The notes: generated by a model not told the origin, from the letters alone. DNA of 64,000 nucleotides from PALSA-693 sp963834725 (GCA_963834725.1 CAWICN010000001.1:2914001-2978000), one strand, 5' to 3'. Positions 23,037 to 32,040 are shown, numbered from the stretch's first letter. Numbers and translations: made by a program.

Positions 23037-25820
23037 ATGACAGTGATGGGCGCGCCTCTCGCCGAACGGGAGGCGGCATTGGCGCGGGTCCGGGCGGTTC
23101 TGGAGAGCGCCATATCCGGGCAGGGGAAAGCACTCTTCGTGTTGGGCGAGGCGGGTCTGGGAAAGACCACCCTTCTCGAACAAACGGTCGAGCTGGCAGG
23201 CGGACGCCTCGCGGTCGGAATCGGGCGGGCGGATATTGCTGAGGCCGCCTTACCGTTCGGGCTGCTCGGCCAGGCTCTCGAACCACTGCTCGGCAGCGAG
23301 GTGCTCGGCCCATGGAGCGAGCAGACTTCGGGCTACCAGCCGGCTGCCGATCGCCTGTACGCGATCCTGTACCGGCTGCGGGAAGTGGCGGTGAAGCCGC
23401 TGCTGATCGCCCTCGACGATGCCCACTGGGCTGATCCCGATTCTCTCACCTTGCTCCGGCTGATCTGCCGCCGGCTGACCGGACTGCCGGTGGGCCTGGT
23501 GGTTACCGCCAGACCCTGGCCCCCCGGGCTGGCACGGGCCGCCCATGAGCTGGCGGAGGAGAGCCTGGTGGATCTGGAACGGCTCCGCCCTCTTACGACC
23601 GATGCGGCCACCGCCCTGCTCGATCAACGGGTCGGCGACCGGGCCCGACCCGAAGAGATCGAGGCGGCAGTGGCCGCCTGTGGCGGCAACCCCTTGCTCC
23701 TCACCCAGGTGGCCGCCGAGCTGGAAGCGGGCCGGGCTCTCCCCGAGCACGGGAAACAGGCGAGCGGCTCATGGGCCAGCCGTCTGCTCCTGTCCCGTTT
23801 CGCGGGGGTCGGACCGACGGCCGAGGCCTACCTCAGGGCCGCGAGCGTGCTGGGTGCCCGCTTTCGCCCCGAGGTGGCCGCCGACGTGGCCGAGCTCGGG
23901 CCCACCGAGGCAGCCAACGCGCTGGAGGCGCTGGTCGCGGCCGGCCTGGTGGTCGAAGCTGGAGATGGCTGGGCGACGTTCAGTCACCACCTGGTCCGCG
24001 TGGCCGTCTACGACCAGGTGGCGCCGCAGCACGCGCACCTGCACGAGGCGGCTTTCTGGGTGCTGTTGGCCCGTCGAGCGCCAGCCGCCCAGGTGGCCGA
24101 GCACGCCATGGCGGCTCACATGGTCGGGTCGCAGCCCGCTCAGGTCCTGGGCCAGGCCGGTCGGGATGCGCTCCGCCAGGGCGCTCCGGGTACGGCCATC
24201 CGTCACTTGCGGGCCCTTGTCGAGCTGCAGGGGGACGAGACCCCTCCGGAGCTCCTCCTGGATCTGGCGCAGGCCCTCCGGGCCGCCGGCGACAACGAGG
24301 AGGCGGCGGCCGTCTGCGAGGATCTGCTCCGCCGGCCTGAGCTCTCAGCTCGGCTGCAGCTTTCAGCCCTGACAGAGCTGGCACAGGCGGAGTTCAGAGC
24401 CGGTTACTTCGAACAGGCGACGGCCCGGATGGATCAGGCTGTTCGCATGATCGGGTCCGAAGCATCCGAGCTGGCCGCAACCGCTCTCTTGCATCAAGCC
24501 CATCTGACCGTGCTTCGTTTGGGCCCGAGGACGGCCCTCCCGCTGGCCGAACGGGCCCGGCTGGTCGGAGGCCAGGTGGGCGGCCAAACCCGGATCCTGG
24601 CCGACGCGGTGTGGGGCGAGTGCGCTTACCTCTCGGGCGATCCATCCGGCCTCGAGGTGGCCGAGCGGGCGGCGCGAGAAGCGAAACTCGGGCCGGCGCC
24701 GACCCCGGAGGCGATCGAGTGGTCGGATCCCCACGTGCTGTATTCCGAGCTCGCCACGTCGGCGGAGCGCTTCGCGGAGGTGGAGAGGATTCTCACCGAG
24801 ACGGTCCGCGAAGCCGAGCAGAAGCGCCATCCGATGAATCTCTTCGAGGGTCAGTACCTGCTGGTGGAGGTGCTGCGCCGGACCGGGAAGCTGACCGAGG
24901 CGAACGCCTTGGCGGACCAGATGCTGGCGGCGGCGGAGCTCATGCCGTTCGCACTGCCCCTGGCCGTCGGCGAGAAGACCCTGGCACTCCTCGACCTCGG
25001 CCAGCTCGACGATGCTGCCGACTGGTGTCAGCGACTCGACGAGATGACCGCCGGCAAGACTCCCCTGGGGCGAGTTTGGAGCCTGGCCCATCTGGCCCAG
25101 GCCTTGCTGGCCTGGCGTAAGGGCGCGGTCGATGAGGCCTCGCGGGTCTTCGGGTTATTGGAGCGATCTGCCCGACAGGTCGATCTGCTCGACCCATGCA
25201 TCTATCCGTGGGCCTATCCGGCCGTCGCCGCCCATCTGGCCTGTGGGCGTGAAAACGACGCCGCCCGGGTGCTCGACTGGCTCGAGCCCCGGGCGGCGGT
25301 GCTCGGGGCCTGCTGGCCCAAAGCGGTCGTCGCCGGCGCTCGAGCGTCTCTCGCCGAGCAACGAGATGACTTCGACGCGGCCGGAGCCGGCTTCGCCGAC
25401 GCGATCACGCTGCACAACCCGGCCATGCCACTCAGCCGGGCCGAAGCGCTCAACGAGTTCGGTGGCTTCCTGATTCGTCGCAACCAACCGGCGCGAGCCC
25501 GGCCCGTGTTGGCCGAGGCCATCCAGATCGCCGAAGACTGTGGCGCGGCCTGGCATGCCGAGCGGGCCCGGGTGGCATGGCGCCGAGCGGGCGGCCGGGC
25601 TCGTGCGACTGCAGTCGGCGAACTCACCCCACAGGAAAAGGCCGTGGCCGACCTGGCCCGAGCAGGCCGAACCAACAGAGAGATCGCCGCCCAGCTCTAC
25701 CTGTCCGTGAACACCGTGGAAACCCACCTGTCCCATATCTATCGCAAGCTCGGCGTCACTCGCCGCTGGCAGCTCATCGCGGGCGAGGAGACTGCAGGGG
25801 AGCTAGAAAGGGGGAGCTAA
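23037..25820 (+). CDS. LAL-type LuxR regulator with AAA ATPase domain
   Basis: A 927-aa large ATP-binding LuxR-family regulator (MalT-like plan). Walker A is GEAGLGKTT at residues 37-45 and Walker B is LLIALDDAHWAD near 121-132. The middle, from about 400 to 840, is Ala/Leu-rich helical repeats of TPR type that usually sense a ligand. The C-terminal LuxR helix-turn-helix starts near residue 862: LTPQEKAVADLARAGRTNREIAAQLYLSVNTVETHLSHIYRKLGV. The TAA lies within a GGGGGAGCTAAAG repeat. Followed by an alpha/beta hydrolase gene, a common pairing that suggests a target. Confidence 0.92.
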   Translation: MTVMGAPLAEREAALARVRAVLESAISGQGKALFVLGEAGLGKTTLLEQTVELAGGRLAVGIGRADIAEAALPFGLLGQALEPLLGSEVLGPWSEQTSGYQPAADRLYAILYRLREVAVKPLLIALDDAHWADPDSLTLLRLICRRLTGLPVGLVVTARPWPPGLARAAHELAEESLVDLERLRPLTTDAATALLDQRVGDRARPEEIEAAVAACGGNPLLLTQVAAELEAGRALPEHGKQASGSWASRLLLSRFAGVGPTAEAYLRAASVLGARFRPEVAADVAELGPTEAANALEALVAAGLVVEAGDGWATFSHHLVRVAVYDQVAPQHAHLHEAAFWVLLARRAPAAQVAEHAMAAHMVGSQPAQVLGQAGRDALRQGAPGTAIRHLRALVELQGDETPPELLLDLAQALRAAGDNEEAAAVCEDLLRRPELSARLQLSALTELAQAEFRAGYFEQATARMDQAVRMIGSEASELAATALLHQAHLTVLRLGPRTALPLAERARLVGGQVGGQTRILADAVWGECAYLSGDPSGLEVAERAAREAKLGPAPTPEAIEWSDPHVLYSELATSAERFAEVERILTETVREAEQKRHPMNLFEGQYLLVEVLRRTGKLTEANALADQMLAAAELMPFALPLAVGEKTLALLDLGQLDDAADWCQRLDEMTAGKTPLGRVWSLAHLAQALLAWRKGAVDEASRVFGLLERSARQVDLLDPCIYPWAYPAVAAHLACGRENDAARVLDWLEPRAAVLGACWPKAVVAGARASLAEQRDDFDAAGAGFADAITLHNPAMPLSRAEALNEFGGFLIRRNQPARARPVLAEAIQIAEDCGAAWHAERARVAWRRAGGRARATAVGELTPQEKAVADLARAGRTNREIAAQLYLSVNTVETHLSHIYRKLGVTRRWQLIAGEETAGELERGS

Positions 25821-25850
25821 AGAGGGGGAGCTAAAGAGGGGGAGCTAGTG
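25796..25850. repeat. 14-bp tandem repeat across the LAL stop codon
   Basis: About three and a half copies of AGGGGGAGCTAAAG. The stop codon of the regulator (TAA, 25818-25820) lies within the second copy; later copies carry further in-frame TAA or TAG triplets. Confidence 0.75.
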
Positions 25851-26015
25851 GCGGCAGCTAAACGCTGAGGCCTCGCTGAGAAGGCCATCCGCTGAATTCA
25901 CCGGATCCCGGGACGACACCGTGCGGCCCAGTTGCCATGCTGCATGTATGGGTACGCCCCCGGCCCCGGACGCCTCCGGCCCCTTCCCGACTCCGGCGCC
26001 GGCGGCCGCGGAGTG

Positions 26016-26861
26016 ATGGCCCCGCTCGCGGACGAGGTCCTGCGCCTCGCGGACGGACGATTGCTGGCGTGGACCGAGTGGGGAGATCCTCGCGGTTCGC
26101 CAGTGGTGTTCCTCCATCCCTGCCCGGGCTCCCGGTTGTTCTGCCCGGACGAGGAGACGACCGCCGAACGAGGCGTCCGCCTCATCACCATCGACCGACC
26201 CGGCTATGGAGGATCGGACTCCGTGGCCGATCCCACTCTGACTGGCTTCGCCATGGACCTGGAGCGACTGGCGGACCACCTGTGGCTGGGGCAGTTTCCG
26301 GTGGTGGGGTGGTCGGGTGGCGGGGCGTACGCGGCGGCGAGCGCGGCCCTGCTCGGAGAGCGGGTGAGCGCTCTCGGTCTGGTGGCCGCGCCGGCTCGCC
26401 GGGACGAGGTCCCCTGGTTGTCGCTCTCGGAAGCTGACCTCCGCCAACTGGCCGCCGGCGACCCGCAACAGGTCCTGGCCAGCGTCACCGCCAGCGAAAC
26501 TGCGCTGGCGGTGACCCCGGATCGGGCGGGCGAACGATGGGCCAGCCCCTCCGATGCCGCGGCGCGGCGCCGGCCGGGGGTGGAGCGCGCCCTTCGGGTC
26601 ATGTGGGAGGAGGGTTTGCATGCGGGGCTTCACGGCCTGGCCGCCGATGTGGTGGCCGGCATGCGACCCTGGGGCTTTGCTCCATCGCAGGTGTTGGCGC
26701 CGGCCGAGCTCTTCTACGGTGACGACGACCCGGTGGTCAGCATGCCCGAGGGGCGATGGTGGGAGCAGGCCCTGCCCGATGCGCACCTCCGCGTGATGCG
26801 AGGCGGCCATCTGCTCCCTGTAATGGCATGGCCCGACATCCTGAGTGCGGTACAGCGATGA
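26016..26861 (+). CDS. Alpha/beta hydrolase
   Basis: A 281-aa hydrolase-fold protein. The oxyanion loop is FLHPCPGSR, the strand LITIDRPGYGGSD follows, then the nucleophile elbow VVGWSGGGAYAAAS with Ser near residue 99. The acid is probably in FYGDDDPVVSMPEG and the catalytic His in MRGGHLLPVMAWP. The frame is open from 25932, but ATG 26016 (MAPLADEVLRLADG) is where similarity should begin. Substrate unknown; it follows the LAL regulator on the same strand after about 195 bp. Confidence 0.85.
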   Translation: MAPLADEVLRLADGRLLAWTEWGDPRGSPVVFLHPCPGSRLFCPDEETTAERGVRLITIDRPGYGGSDSVADPTLTGFAMDLERLADHLWLGQFPVVGWSGGGAYAAASAALLGERVSALGLVAAPARRDEVPWLSLSEADLRQLAAGDPQQVLASVTASETALAVTPDRAGERWASPSDAAARRRPGVERALRVMWEEGLHAGLHGLAADVVAGMRPWGFAPSQVLAPAELFYGDDDPVVSMPEGRWWEQALPDAHLRVMRGGHLLPVMAWPDILSAVQR

Positions 26862-26870
26862 CCGGACCCT

Positions 26871-26906
26871 GCCGGCATCGACCGGCATCGACCGGCATCG
26901 ACCGGC
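26871..26906. repeat. 10-bp tandem repeat upstream of the WhiB gene
   Basis: Three copies of ACCGGCATCG (the first with G for A) plus a partial fourth, directly after the hydrolase stop and about 47 bp before the WhiB start. Confidence 0.75.
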
Positions 26907-26952
26907 GAGCCGCGACACAAAGACGTGTCCGAAGCAGAACCGAAGGTGGAAC

Positions 26953-27291
26953 GTGCAACTCGCAGATGACCTAGCAGATGACCTGGAAGCCCCCGAGTTC
27001 ATGTGGCACGCCGCTCCGGATTGGAGTAGAGCAGCCTGCAAGAGCGAGTCCGGCGTCCTGACCAGCCTGTTCTTTTCCCTCGAGCTATCCGATATCGCTC
27101 GCGCCAAAGCGATCTGTCTTGGCTGTCCTTTGAAACACGATTGCCTCGCAGGAGCGATCGCCCGACAGGAGCCCTGTGGCGTGTGGGGCGGAGAACTCGT
27201 CGTCGAGGGCAAGATCATCGCCCATAAACGAGGACGGGGCCGTCCGAGAAAGTCCGAGTCGGCGCCGGCTCACCTCTCAGTCGTTTCGTAA
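26953..27291 (+). CDS. WhiB-like iron-sulfur regulator
   Basis: A 112-aa Wbl protein. The four [4Fe-4S] ligands are Cys29, Cys55, Cys58 and Cys64 (C-x2-C-x5-C), followed by the beta-turn motif GVWGG at 76-80 and a basic tail KRGRGRPRK, an AT-hook-like DNA-contacting segment. GTG 26953 is chosen because GAAGGTGG lies just upstream; the open frame before it is encoded by the 10-bp repeat. Wbl proteins are confined to Actinomycetota and their phages, which identifies the host phylum. Typical partners are sigma factors; the target is unknown. Confidence 0.93.
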   Translation: MQLADDLADDLEAPEFMWHAAPDWSRAACKSESGVLTSLFFSLELSDIARAKAICLGCPLKHDCLAGAIARQEPCGVWGGELVVEGKIIAHKRGRGRPRKSESAPAHLSVVS

Positions 27292-27379
27292 TGCCCGCCG
27301 CTCTCCGCAATCGGGCAGCCGCGCTCTCCGCGGAGGGCGTTCGCGCTCGCCGGTCCGCCGATGGACGAGTGCCACTGTG

Positions 27380-29941
27380 TCACGAGGCGGCAGCCGGCGC
27401 CGGCACTTCTAACGGTTCAGACGCCACCACTCGAGCGGCGCGCCAGGCGGTGATCTCCTCGGCCCTGCGGCCCATCGCAGTGAGGATCTCGTCGGTGTGC
27501 TCGCCGGCGAGCACACCGGCGCCGTAACCGCCGAGACCGCCGTTCACCCGAACCACCGGCCCCCACCGGCGATGGGTGCCGAACCGGACGTGCCGGCACT
27601 CAGGTGCGAAATCGTTGGCGAGCATCTGCGGGTCGTGAGCGAAGAACACACCCGGCGTGGCTACATCTGCCTGCACCCCGGCCACACCAGCGGCGTGGAA
27701 GCGGGCCTCCCAATCGGCAGCCGATCGCCCCGTTAAGGCGTGCGCCACCGCGGCCGCCAGCGCGGCATCATTGGCCGACCGCCCTGCGGTCGTGGCGAAA
27801 CGGGGATCGTCGGCCAGGGCCGGCTGTTCCATGGCTTCCAGTCCCCGGCGCCATTCGGCATCGGCGGTGAGGGCCAGGAAGACCCATCCTTCGGCTGCCG
27901 GGTAGAGGCGGTAGCCGGCAGACAGGCCGAAGAGCAGGTCGTCCGGACGGGGGCCCGCCGGCTGACCGTGGTAGGACACGGCCTGGTCCGAGTTGGCATA
28001 CATGTTGGCTGTGATCATGTTCACGTAGACCGCCTGCCCGACCCCGAAGCGTTCCCGGGTCAGGAGGCCGAGGAGCACTGCGGAAGCGGCCACGGCCGAG
28101 CTGTTTGGGTCCGGGCAGGGGTCGTTGGCCCGCATTAGCTGCCGGGACATCTCCCGGACATCGGCCAGCGTCTCGCAGGGCGCGCTGATGGCGGGACCGG
28201 CCTGAATGGTGGCTCCGCCGCTCGCCGCTCCCGCGCAGGGATGGGTCGCCGGCCGGCGGGCGCCCGGGCTGTGGCGCCCGTATCCGGTCACCGAGACCCA
28301 CACCACGTCGGGGTTCCCGGCGCGAACGTCGGCTTCGCCGAGGCCGAGACGGTCCGCCACACCGGGCCGGGTGTTGTAGAGGACGACATCCGCGGCGTGG
28401 ACCAGGTCGAGGGCGATGCGGTGACCATCGTCACTCTTGAGGTCCACACAGATCGACTTCTTCCCGGCTGTGGTCTTGACTGCCATGGAGCCATCGGGCC
28501 TGAGATGACGGTACGGATCACCATCGAGCGATTCCACCTTGATGACCAGCGCGCCGAGATCGGCGAGCATGGTCGTGGCCAGCGGGGCGGCGATGATGGT
28601 GGCGAACTCGACCACGGTGATGCCGTCGAGAGGCCGGCCTGATGCCGGGACGGCAGCGTTCGAACCTCCGGTGGCCCGCCGGCCCGACTCCGGGACGGTG
28701 ACGTTTGTACCCGCTGTGGTCGCCCTGGGCGCAGCCGGGACAGTGGCGTTCGCACCCCCGGTGGCCCGCCGGCCCGACGCCGCCGGCGGCTGGTTGGCCA
28801 GTTCAGCCACCACCTCGGCCGTGTGCTGACCGGGAGTCGGTGCCGGTCGTCCGATGCGAGCCGGCGTCGCGGTCAGTTCGGCCAGGGGACCGATGGTCCG
28901 GACCGGCCCCAACACGGCGTCGTCGATGGTGACGATGTCGCCGCCTGCAACCAGGTCGGGATGGTAGAGGGCTTCTGCTGTCGTCAGGTATGGCTCTGCC
29001 GCGACGTTCCCGTTGGCCCGAAAGCGGGCCATCCATTCGTCGGCGTCCCGCTCTTGTAGCCGCACCAGGATAATGTCTCGGGCCGCTTCCACCGCCGCCG
29101 GGTCCCAATCCGCTGGCGACGCACTGAAGCGCTCGTCAGCCAGCAGATCGCCGAGCAGGTCCGTCGCCTCGAAGAAAGCCATTAGCAGGTGCTCGAGCAG
29201 GTTGCCGCACTGGATCCATCGACCGTCCTTGGTGCGAACAGGGTGATAGTTGAGCGTCGGGAGGTCACCTCCGACCGCCGTGTTGCTCAACGCCGAAACC
29301 CCAAGACGCTCAGCCATCTCCAGCAGCAGCAACTCGAGGAGGTCGTAGGGGAGCATGCTCTGCAGCAAGCTGGTCTCGACCCGCTGCGGTCCGCCACCCC
29401 TCGCTCGGGCCGTCAGGGCGGCGAGTATTCCTTGTAGCGCCCCCTGAGCCGTCATGTGGCTCGCAACCGGCACGGCGGCAAAGACCGGACCGCCCCGGTG
29501 CAGCTGTCGCTCGAAGGAAAGCATCCGTCCGCTACGCGCTGACACGACCCCGTCGTACGCCGGCACTTCTGCCCGTGGACCAACCGGACCCCATCCGGTA
29601 ATCGAGCAGTGCACCAGATCCGGCCGCAGCCTGAATGCGGCATCGGCGTCGATTCCCCAGCGCCGGGCCCGCGATGGCGGGCCGGCCACAATCAGCACGT
29701 CGGCCGCGGACACCAGCCGGTACAAGAGGTCCCGCCCGGAATCTGAGTGAAGATCGGCGATCACACTTCGCTTCCCTCGCAGCCATAGGGGGGCGGCGGC
29801 AAGGGACCGGAAACGGTCTCCGCCCGGTGGCTCCACCTTGATGACGTCCGCCCCGAAGTCGGCGAGCACCATGGTGGTGATCCCGCCGACCGGTCCCGTC
29901 GTGACGTCGACGACACGGAGGCCCTCCAATACCTGCGCCAT
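27380..29941 (-). CDS. Fused double CaiB/BaiF family III CoA-transferase
   Basis: An 853-aa protein with two complete class III CoA-transferase domains, residues 1 to about 390 and about 440 to 853. They are joined by a linker with the repeated motif SGRRATGGxNAxVP. Each half starts with the family hallmark (RVVDVTTGPVGG; ITVVEFATIIAAP) and ADFGADVIKVEPPGGDR / ADLGALVIKVESLDGDP. Aligning each to the D-x6-G...AAL...GxGQ block of formyl-CoA transferase places the nucleophile at Asp611 in the second half, but a Ser (S161, PVASHMTAQ) in the first. Likely one catalytic and one structural half, moving CoA between organic acids. Only a monomeric fusion is seen; no partner subunit nearby. Confidence 0.88.
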   Translation of the reverse strand: MAQVLEGLRVVDVTTGPVGGITTMVLADFGADVIKVEPPGGDRFRSLAAAPLWLRGKRSVIADLHSDSGRDLLYRLVSAADVLIVAGPPSRARRWGIDADAAFRLRPDLVHCSITGWGPVGPRAEVPAYDGVVSARSGRMLSFERQLHRGGPVFAAVPVASHMTAQGALQGILAALTARARGGGPQRVETSLLQSMLPYDLLELLLLEMAERLGVSALSNTAVGGDLPTLNYHPVRTKDGRWIQCGNLLEHLLMAFFEATDLLGDLLADERFSASPADWDPAAVEAARDIILVRLQERDADEWMARFRANGNVAAEPYLTTAEALYHPDLVAGGDIVTIDDAVLGPVRTIGPLAELTATPARIGRPAPTPGQHTAEVVAELANQPPAASGRRATGGANATVPAAPRATTAGTNVTVPESGRRATGGSNAAVPASGRPLDGITVVEFATIIAAPLATTMLADLGALVIKVESLDGDPYRHLRPDGSMAVKTTAGKKSICVDLKSDDGHRIALDLVHAADVVLYNTRPGVADRLGLGEADVRAGNPDVVWVSVTGYGRHSPGARRPATHPCAGAASGGATIQAGPAISAPCETLADVREMSRQLMRANDPCPDPNSSAVAASAVLLGLLTRERFGVGQAVYVNMITANMYANSDQAVSYHGQPAGPRPDDLLFGLSAGYRLYPAAEGWVFLALTADAEWRRGLEAMEQPALADDPRFATTAGRSANDAALAAAVAHALTGRSAADWEARFHAAGVAGVQADVATPGVFFAHDPQMLANDFAPECRHVRFGTHRRWGPVVRVNGGLGGYGAGVLAGEHTDEILTAMGRRAEEITAWRAARVVASEPLEVPAPAAAS

Positions 29942-30039
29942 GGCGCAAAGCTTAAAGCAACGCCTGCTCGCGACGCCGGGTCGTCGACCGGCTCCTCGCG
30001 GCGCCGGCTCGGAACCTATTGCCGGGAGGGGTTTCCGCG

Positions 30040-30060
30040 ACTGACTATTCGCTGGTCAGT
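30040..30060. promoter_or_regulatory. Candidate TetR-type operator
   Basis: ACTGAC-TATTCGCTG-GTCAGT, 6-bp perfect arms extended by A/T matches, midway between the divergent CoA-transferase (29941) and a small unknown gene (30111). The TGAC-N9-GTCA layout is common for TetR-family control of acyl-CoA genes. No regulator gene is adjacent. Confidence 0.5.
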
Positions 30061-30110
30061 GGCGGTCTCTCGCGCTACAACTGTTGGCCGACAAACGAAA
30101 GGGAGGAGGC

Positions 30111-30440
30111 ATGGCCAAAGCCCACAAGCCGACGGGCGCCAGCTCCATGGGCCGTGCAGTCCTCCCTCGTGGATGGCGCGTCCGGCCAACCTGGCGTCAG
30201 GTAGCCCGTCGGATCGTGGCCGACCATGTCGAAGAGGTTTTGTCTCGACTCACCCGTCTCCGTGGAGTTCCGGTGCGCGGGCTGACCGTTACCCCTGCCG
30301 GCACCGTCCGGCTGATACTCCCGGATTCGGCCATCACGGTCGCAGGAGTCGCCGCGGGTGCCAGGGCCAGACTTGTTACGGCAACGCAGCCAGATGACTG
30401 CTATCTCGCGGATGCCGGGAGGTACGGCCGATTCTGGTAG
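30111..30440 (+). CDS. Hypothetical protein, 109 aa
   Basis: ATG 30111 follows GGGAGGAGG at 5 nt or less, a strong ribosome site that decides the start. The sequence begins MAKAHKPTGASSMGRAVLPRG and is basic. Its middle (RQVARRIVADHVEEVLSRL) is a likely amphipathic helix; the C-terminal half is strands (VRGLTVTPAGTVRLILPDS, ITVAGVAAGARARLV) ending in GRYGRFW. No membrane segment or signal. Not recognised. It is divergent from the CoA-transferase across a palindrome. Confidence 0.55.
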   Translation: MAKAHKPTGASSMGRAVLPRGWRVRPTWRQVARRIVADHVEEVLSRLTRLRGVPVRGLTVTPAGTVRLILPDSAITVAGVAAGARARLVTATQPDDCYLADAGRYGRFW

Positions 30441-30768
30441 CTTGCCGTGCAACCGGTAGAGATGCCATGGCCCCGACAGGTCGTGATTCTCGGCTCACGG
30501 CTCGTTCTCACGTCGATCGACGACGGTCACTGGCAGCACGGGATCCCGCAAGTGAGCCCACGACTCGTCGCGTCCTGAGTTATCGCCACCCGTCGCTTCC
30601 GGCTCTTCCGGCTCATTTTCTGTCGCGAATGTCGCCCAAACGAGGGGGGTGTGGCGCTTCTCTGCCGCGAATTCTGCCCACTTGAAGCGGGCGGCGCTAC
30701 AGAAAAGACCGCCGGCCGAAGGACACATGCCGTGCTGCCCGCACAGTGGCGCCGGTCACCTAACTAAA
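30441..30768. other. Gene-free interval with degenerate 40-bp direct repeat
   Basis: About 330 bp between convergent genes with no supported gene. It contains a 9-bp doublet CTTCCGGCT (30596-30613) and two related segments at 30620-30658 and 30662-30698. Both start CTG(T/C)CGCGAAT, continue with a (T/G)CCCA word, and end GGCGCT. A 77-codon minus-strand frame reads the copies as WAEFAAEK and WATFATEN, but nothing supports translation. Confidence 0.45.
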
Positions 30769-31569
30769 CTAAAGCCCCTTCGATCCGACCATCTCGACGT
30801 CGTACACCACGTTTCCGGTGAACGTCACGAGGGGCTGCTCGCAAATCCACACCGCAGCCTTCCCCATCGCGTCCGCCGATTCGAAGTTGAGATCCGGATT
30901 CTCCGTGTCGTTCCCGGCAAACCGGTTGCCGGGAGTCCTGATCACGCCGGTCGGCGACAACACGTTGACGGCGATGCCGTCCGCCTGCAGAGCCATGGCC
31001 TGGCGCTGGCTGAAATGTTCGATCATTGACTTTTCCGGCCCGTAGAGGATGTCGAACCCCTGCGCTCTTGTCGTGTGGTAGGGCCCCGGTCCCGGGAACG
31101 CCGAACCCCGCGACGACACGTTGATGATATTCCCGCCGCCCGCCGCCCTGAGGTGCGGGACCGCCTCCCTCATGGTGAGGATCGGCCCGCGCACGTTGAC
31201 CTGCCAGCTGAGCTCGAGATGGCGCGGCTGGACCGTCTCCAGTGAACCGGGAACGAATATGGCCGCGTTGTTGACCAGGATGTCGAGCCGTCCGTAGGTC
31301 GCGACCAGCTGCGCCACTGCCGCCGCGATGCTCTCGGGGTCGCGCAGGTTGAGCAGTACCGGACTAGCCTCCCCTCCCGCGGCTACGATCTCTTCGGTGA
31401 CCGAGTGGATAGTTCCGGGTAGCCGTGGATCGGACTGGACCTCAGTGCGAGCAGCCACCCCTACCTTCGCGCCCGCGCCAGCCAGATAGCGTGCGACATC
31501 AGAGCCGATACCTCGACTGGCGCCGGCGACGAGCGCCACCTGGCCAGAAAGCGATCCGTTCCGGGACAT
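30769..31569 (-). CDS. SDR-family oxidoreductase
   Basis: A 266-aa classical short-chain dehydrogenase. The cofactor loop AGASRGIGSDVARYL is at about 14-28, LVNNAAIFVPG near 100, the catalytic Ser in IINVSSRGSAFPG, and Tyr-x3-Lys as LYGPEKSMIEHF. The loop between Ser and Tyr is long. The C-terminus GNVVYDVEMVGSKGL is typical of actinobacterial SDRs in lipid or xenobiotic degradation. Just downstream, 48 bp away on the same strand, of a cyclic-nucleotide-binding protein gene. Confidence 0.9.
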   Translation of the reverse strand: MSRNGSLSGQVALVAGASRGIGSDVARYLAGAGAKVGVAARTEVQSDPRLPGTIHSVTEEIVAAGGEASPVLLNLRDPESIAAAVAQLVATYGRLDILVNNAAIFVPGSLETVQPRHLELSWQVNVRGPILTMREAVPHLRAAGGGNIINVSSRGSAFPGPGPYHTTRAQGFDILYGPEKSMIEHFSQRQAMALQADGIAVNVLSPTGVIRTPGNRFAGNDTENPDLNFESADAMGKAAVWICEQPLVTFTGNVVYDVEMVGSKGL

Positions 31570-31617
31570 TCCCAGTCCTCCTGTTGACCCGTCGACGATA
31601 ATCGCCGCAAGCTGCTG

Positions 31618-32040
31618 CTAGTCCACGGGATCGGTCGTAACGCTGGCCAACCGATCGACCACCTCCTGCAGCAGATGCCTGGCCAGTCCCGGAATGTCAT
31701 CGAGGAGTTGGCTGAGACCGATCGGTGTCAGCACGAGGACATCCATTTTGGACTCAGCCGTCACGGTGGCGTTCCGGGGGACACGGGCCAGCACGGCCAG
31801 CTCGCCCACGAAACCACCTGGGCCCACCGTGGCGACGGGTTCATTGTCTCGAGTCACTTTTGCTGTGCCCTCGACGATCACAAACAGTTCCGACCCGACG
31901 GCGCCCTGCCGGGCCAACACGGTCCCCTCCGGGACTGTCAACTCGTCGGCGACCCGCGCGATCTCCTGGAGTTCGCGCCTGGAGCACCCGGCAAAGATCG
32001 GTACCGCGGCAAGATGTTGCAAGTACGTATCGCGAGCCAC
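31618..32040 (-). CDS. Cyclic-nucleotide-binding domain protein, no effector domain
   Basis: A 140-aa protein consisting of one cNMP-binding domain: LAAVPIFAGCSRRELQEIA at the start, barrel strands EGTVLARQGAVGSELFVIVEG, and the phosphate-binding cassette GGFVGELAVLARVPRNATVTAE, which retains the Glu and Arg that contact ribose and phosphate. No helix-turn-helix or kinase follows, unlike Crp. It may act as a stand-alone ligand-responsive subunit. Probably cotranscribed with the SDR gene. Confidence 0.87.
   Translation of the reverse strand: MARDTYLQHLAAVPIFAGCSRRELQEIARVADELTVPEGTVLARQGAVGSELFVIVEGTAKVTRDNEPVATVGPGGFVGELAVLARVPRNATVTAESKMDVLVLTPIGLSQLLDDIPGLARHLLQEVVDRLASVTTDPVD

Noticed and set aside
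30495..30728. 77-codon leftward frame with WAEFAAEK and WATFATEN
   Set aside because: The apparent peptide repeat is explained by the DNA duplication at 30620-30698; no start signal was identified.
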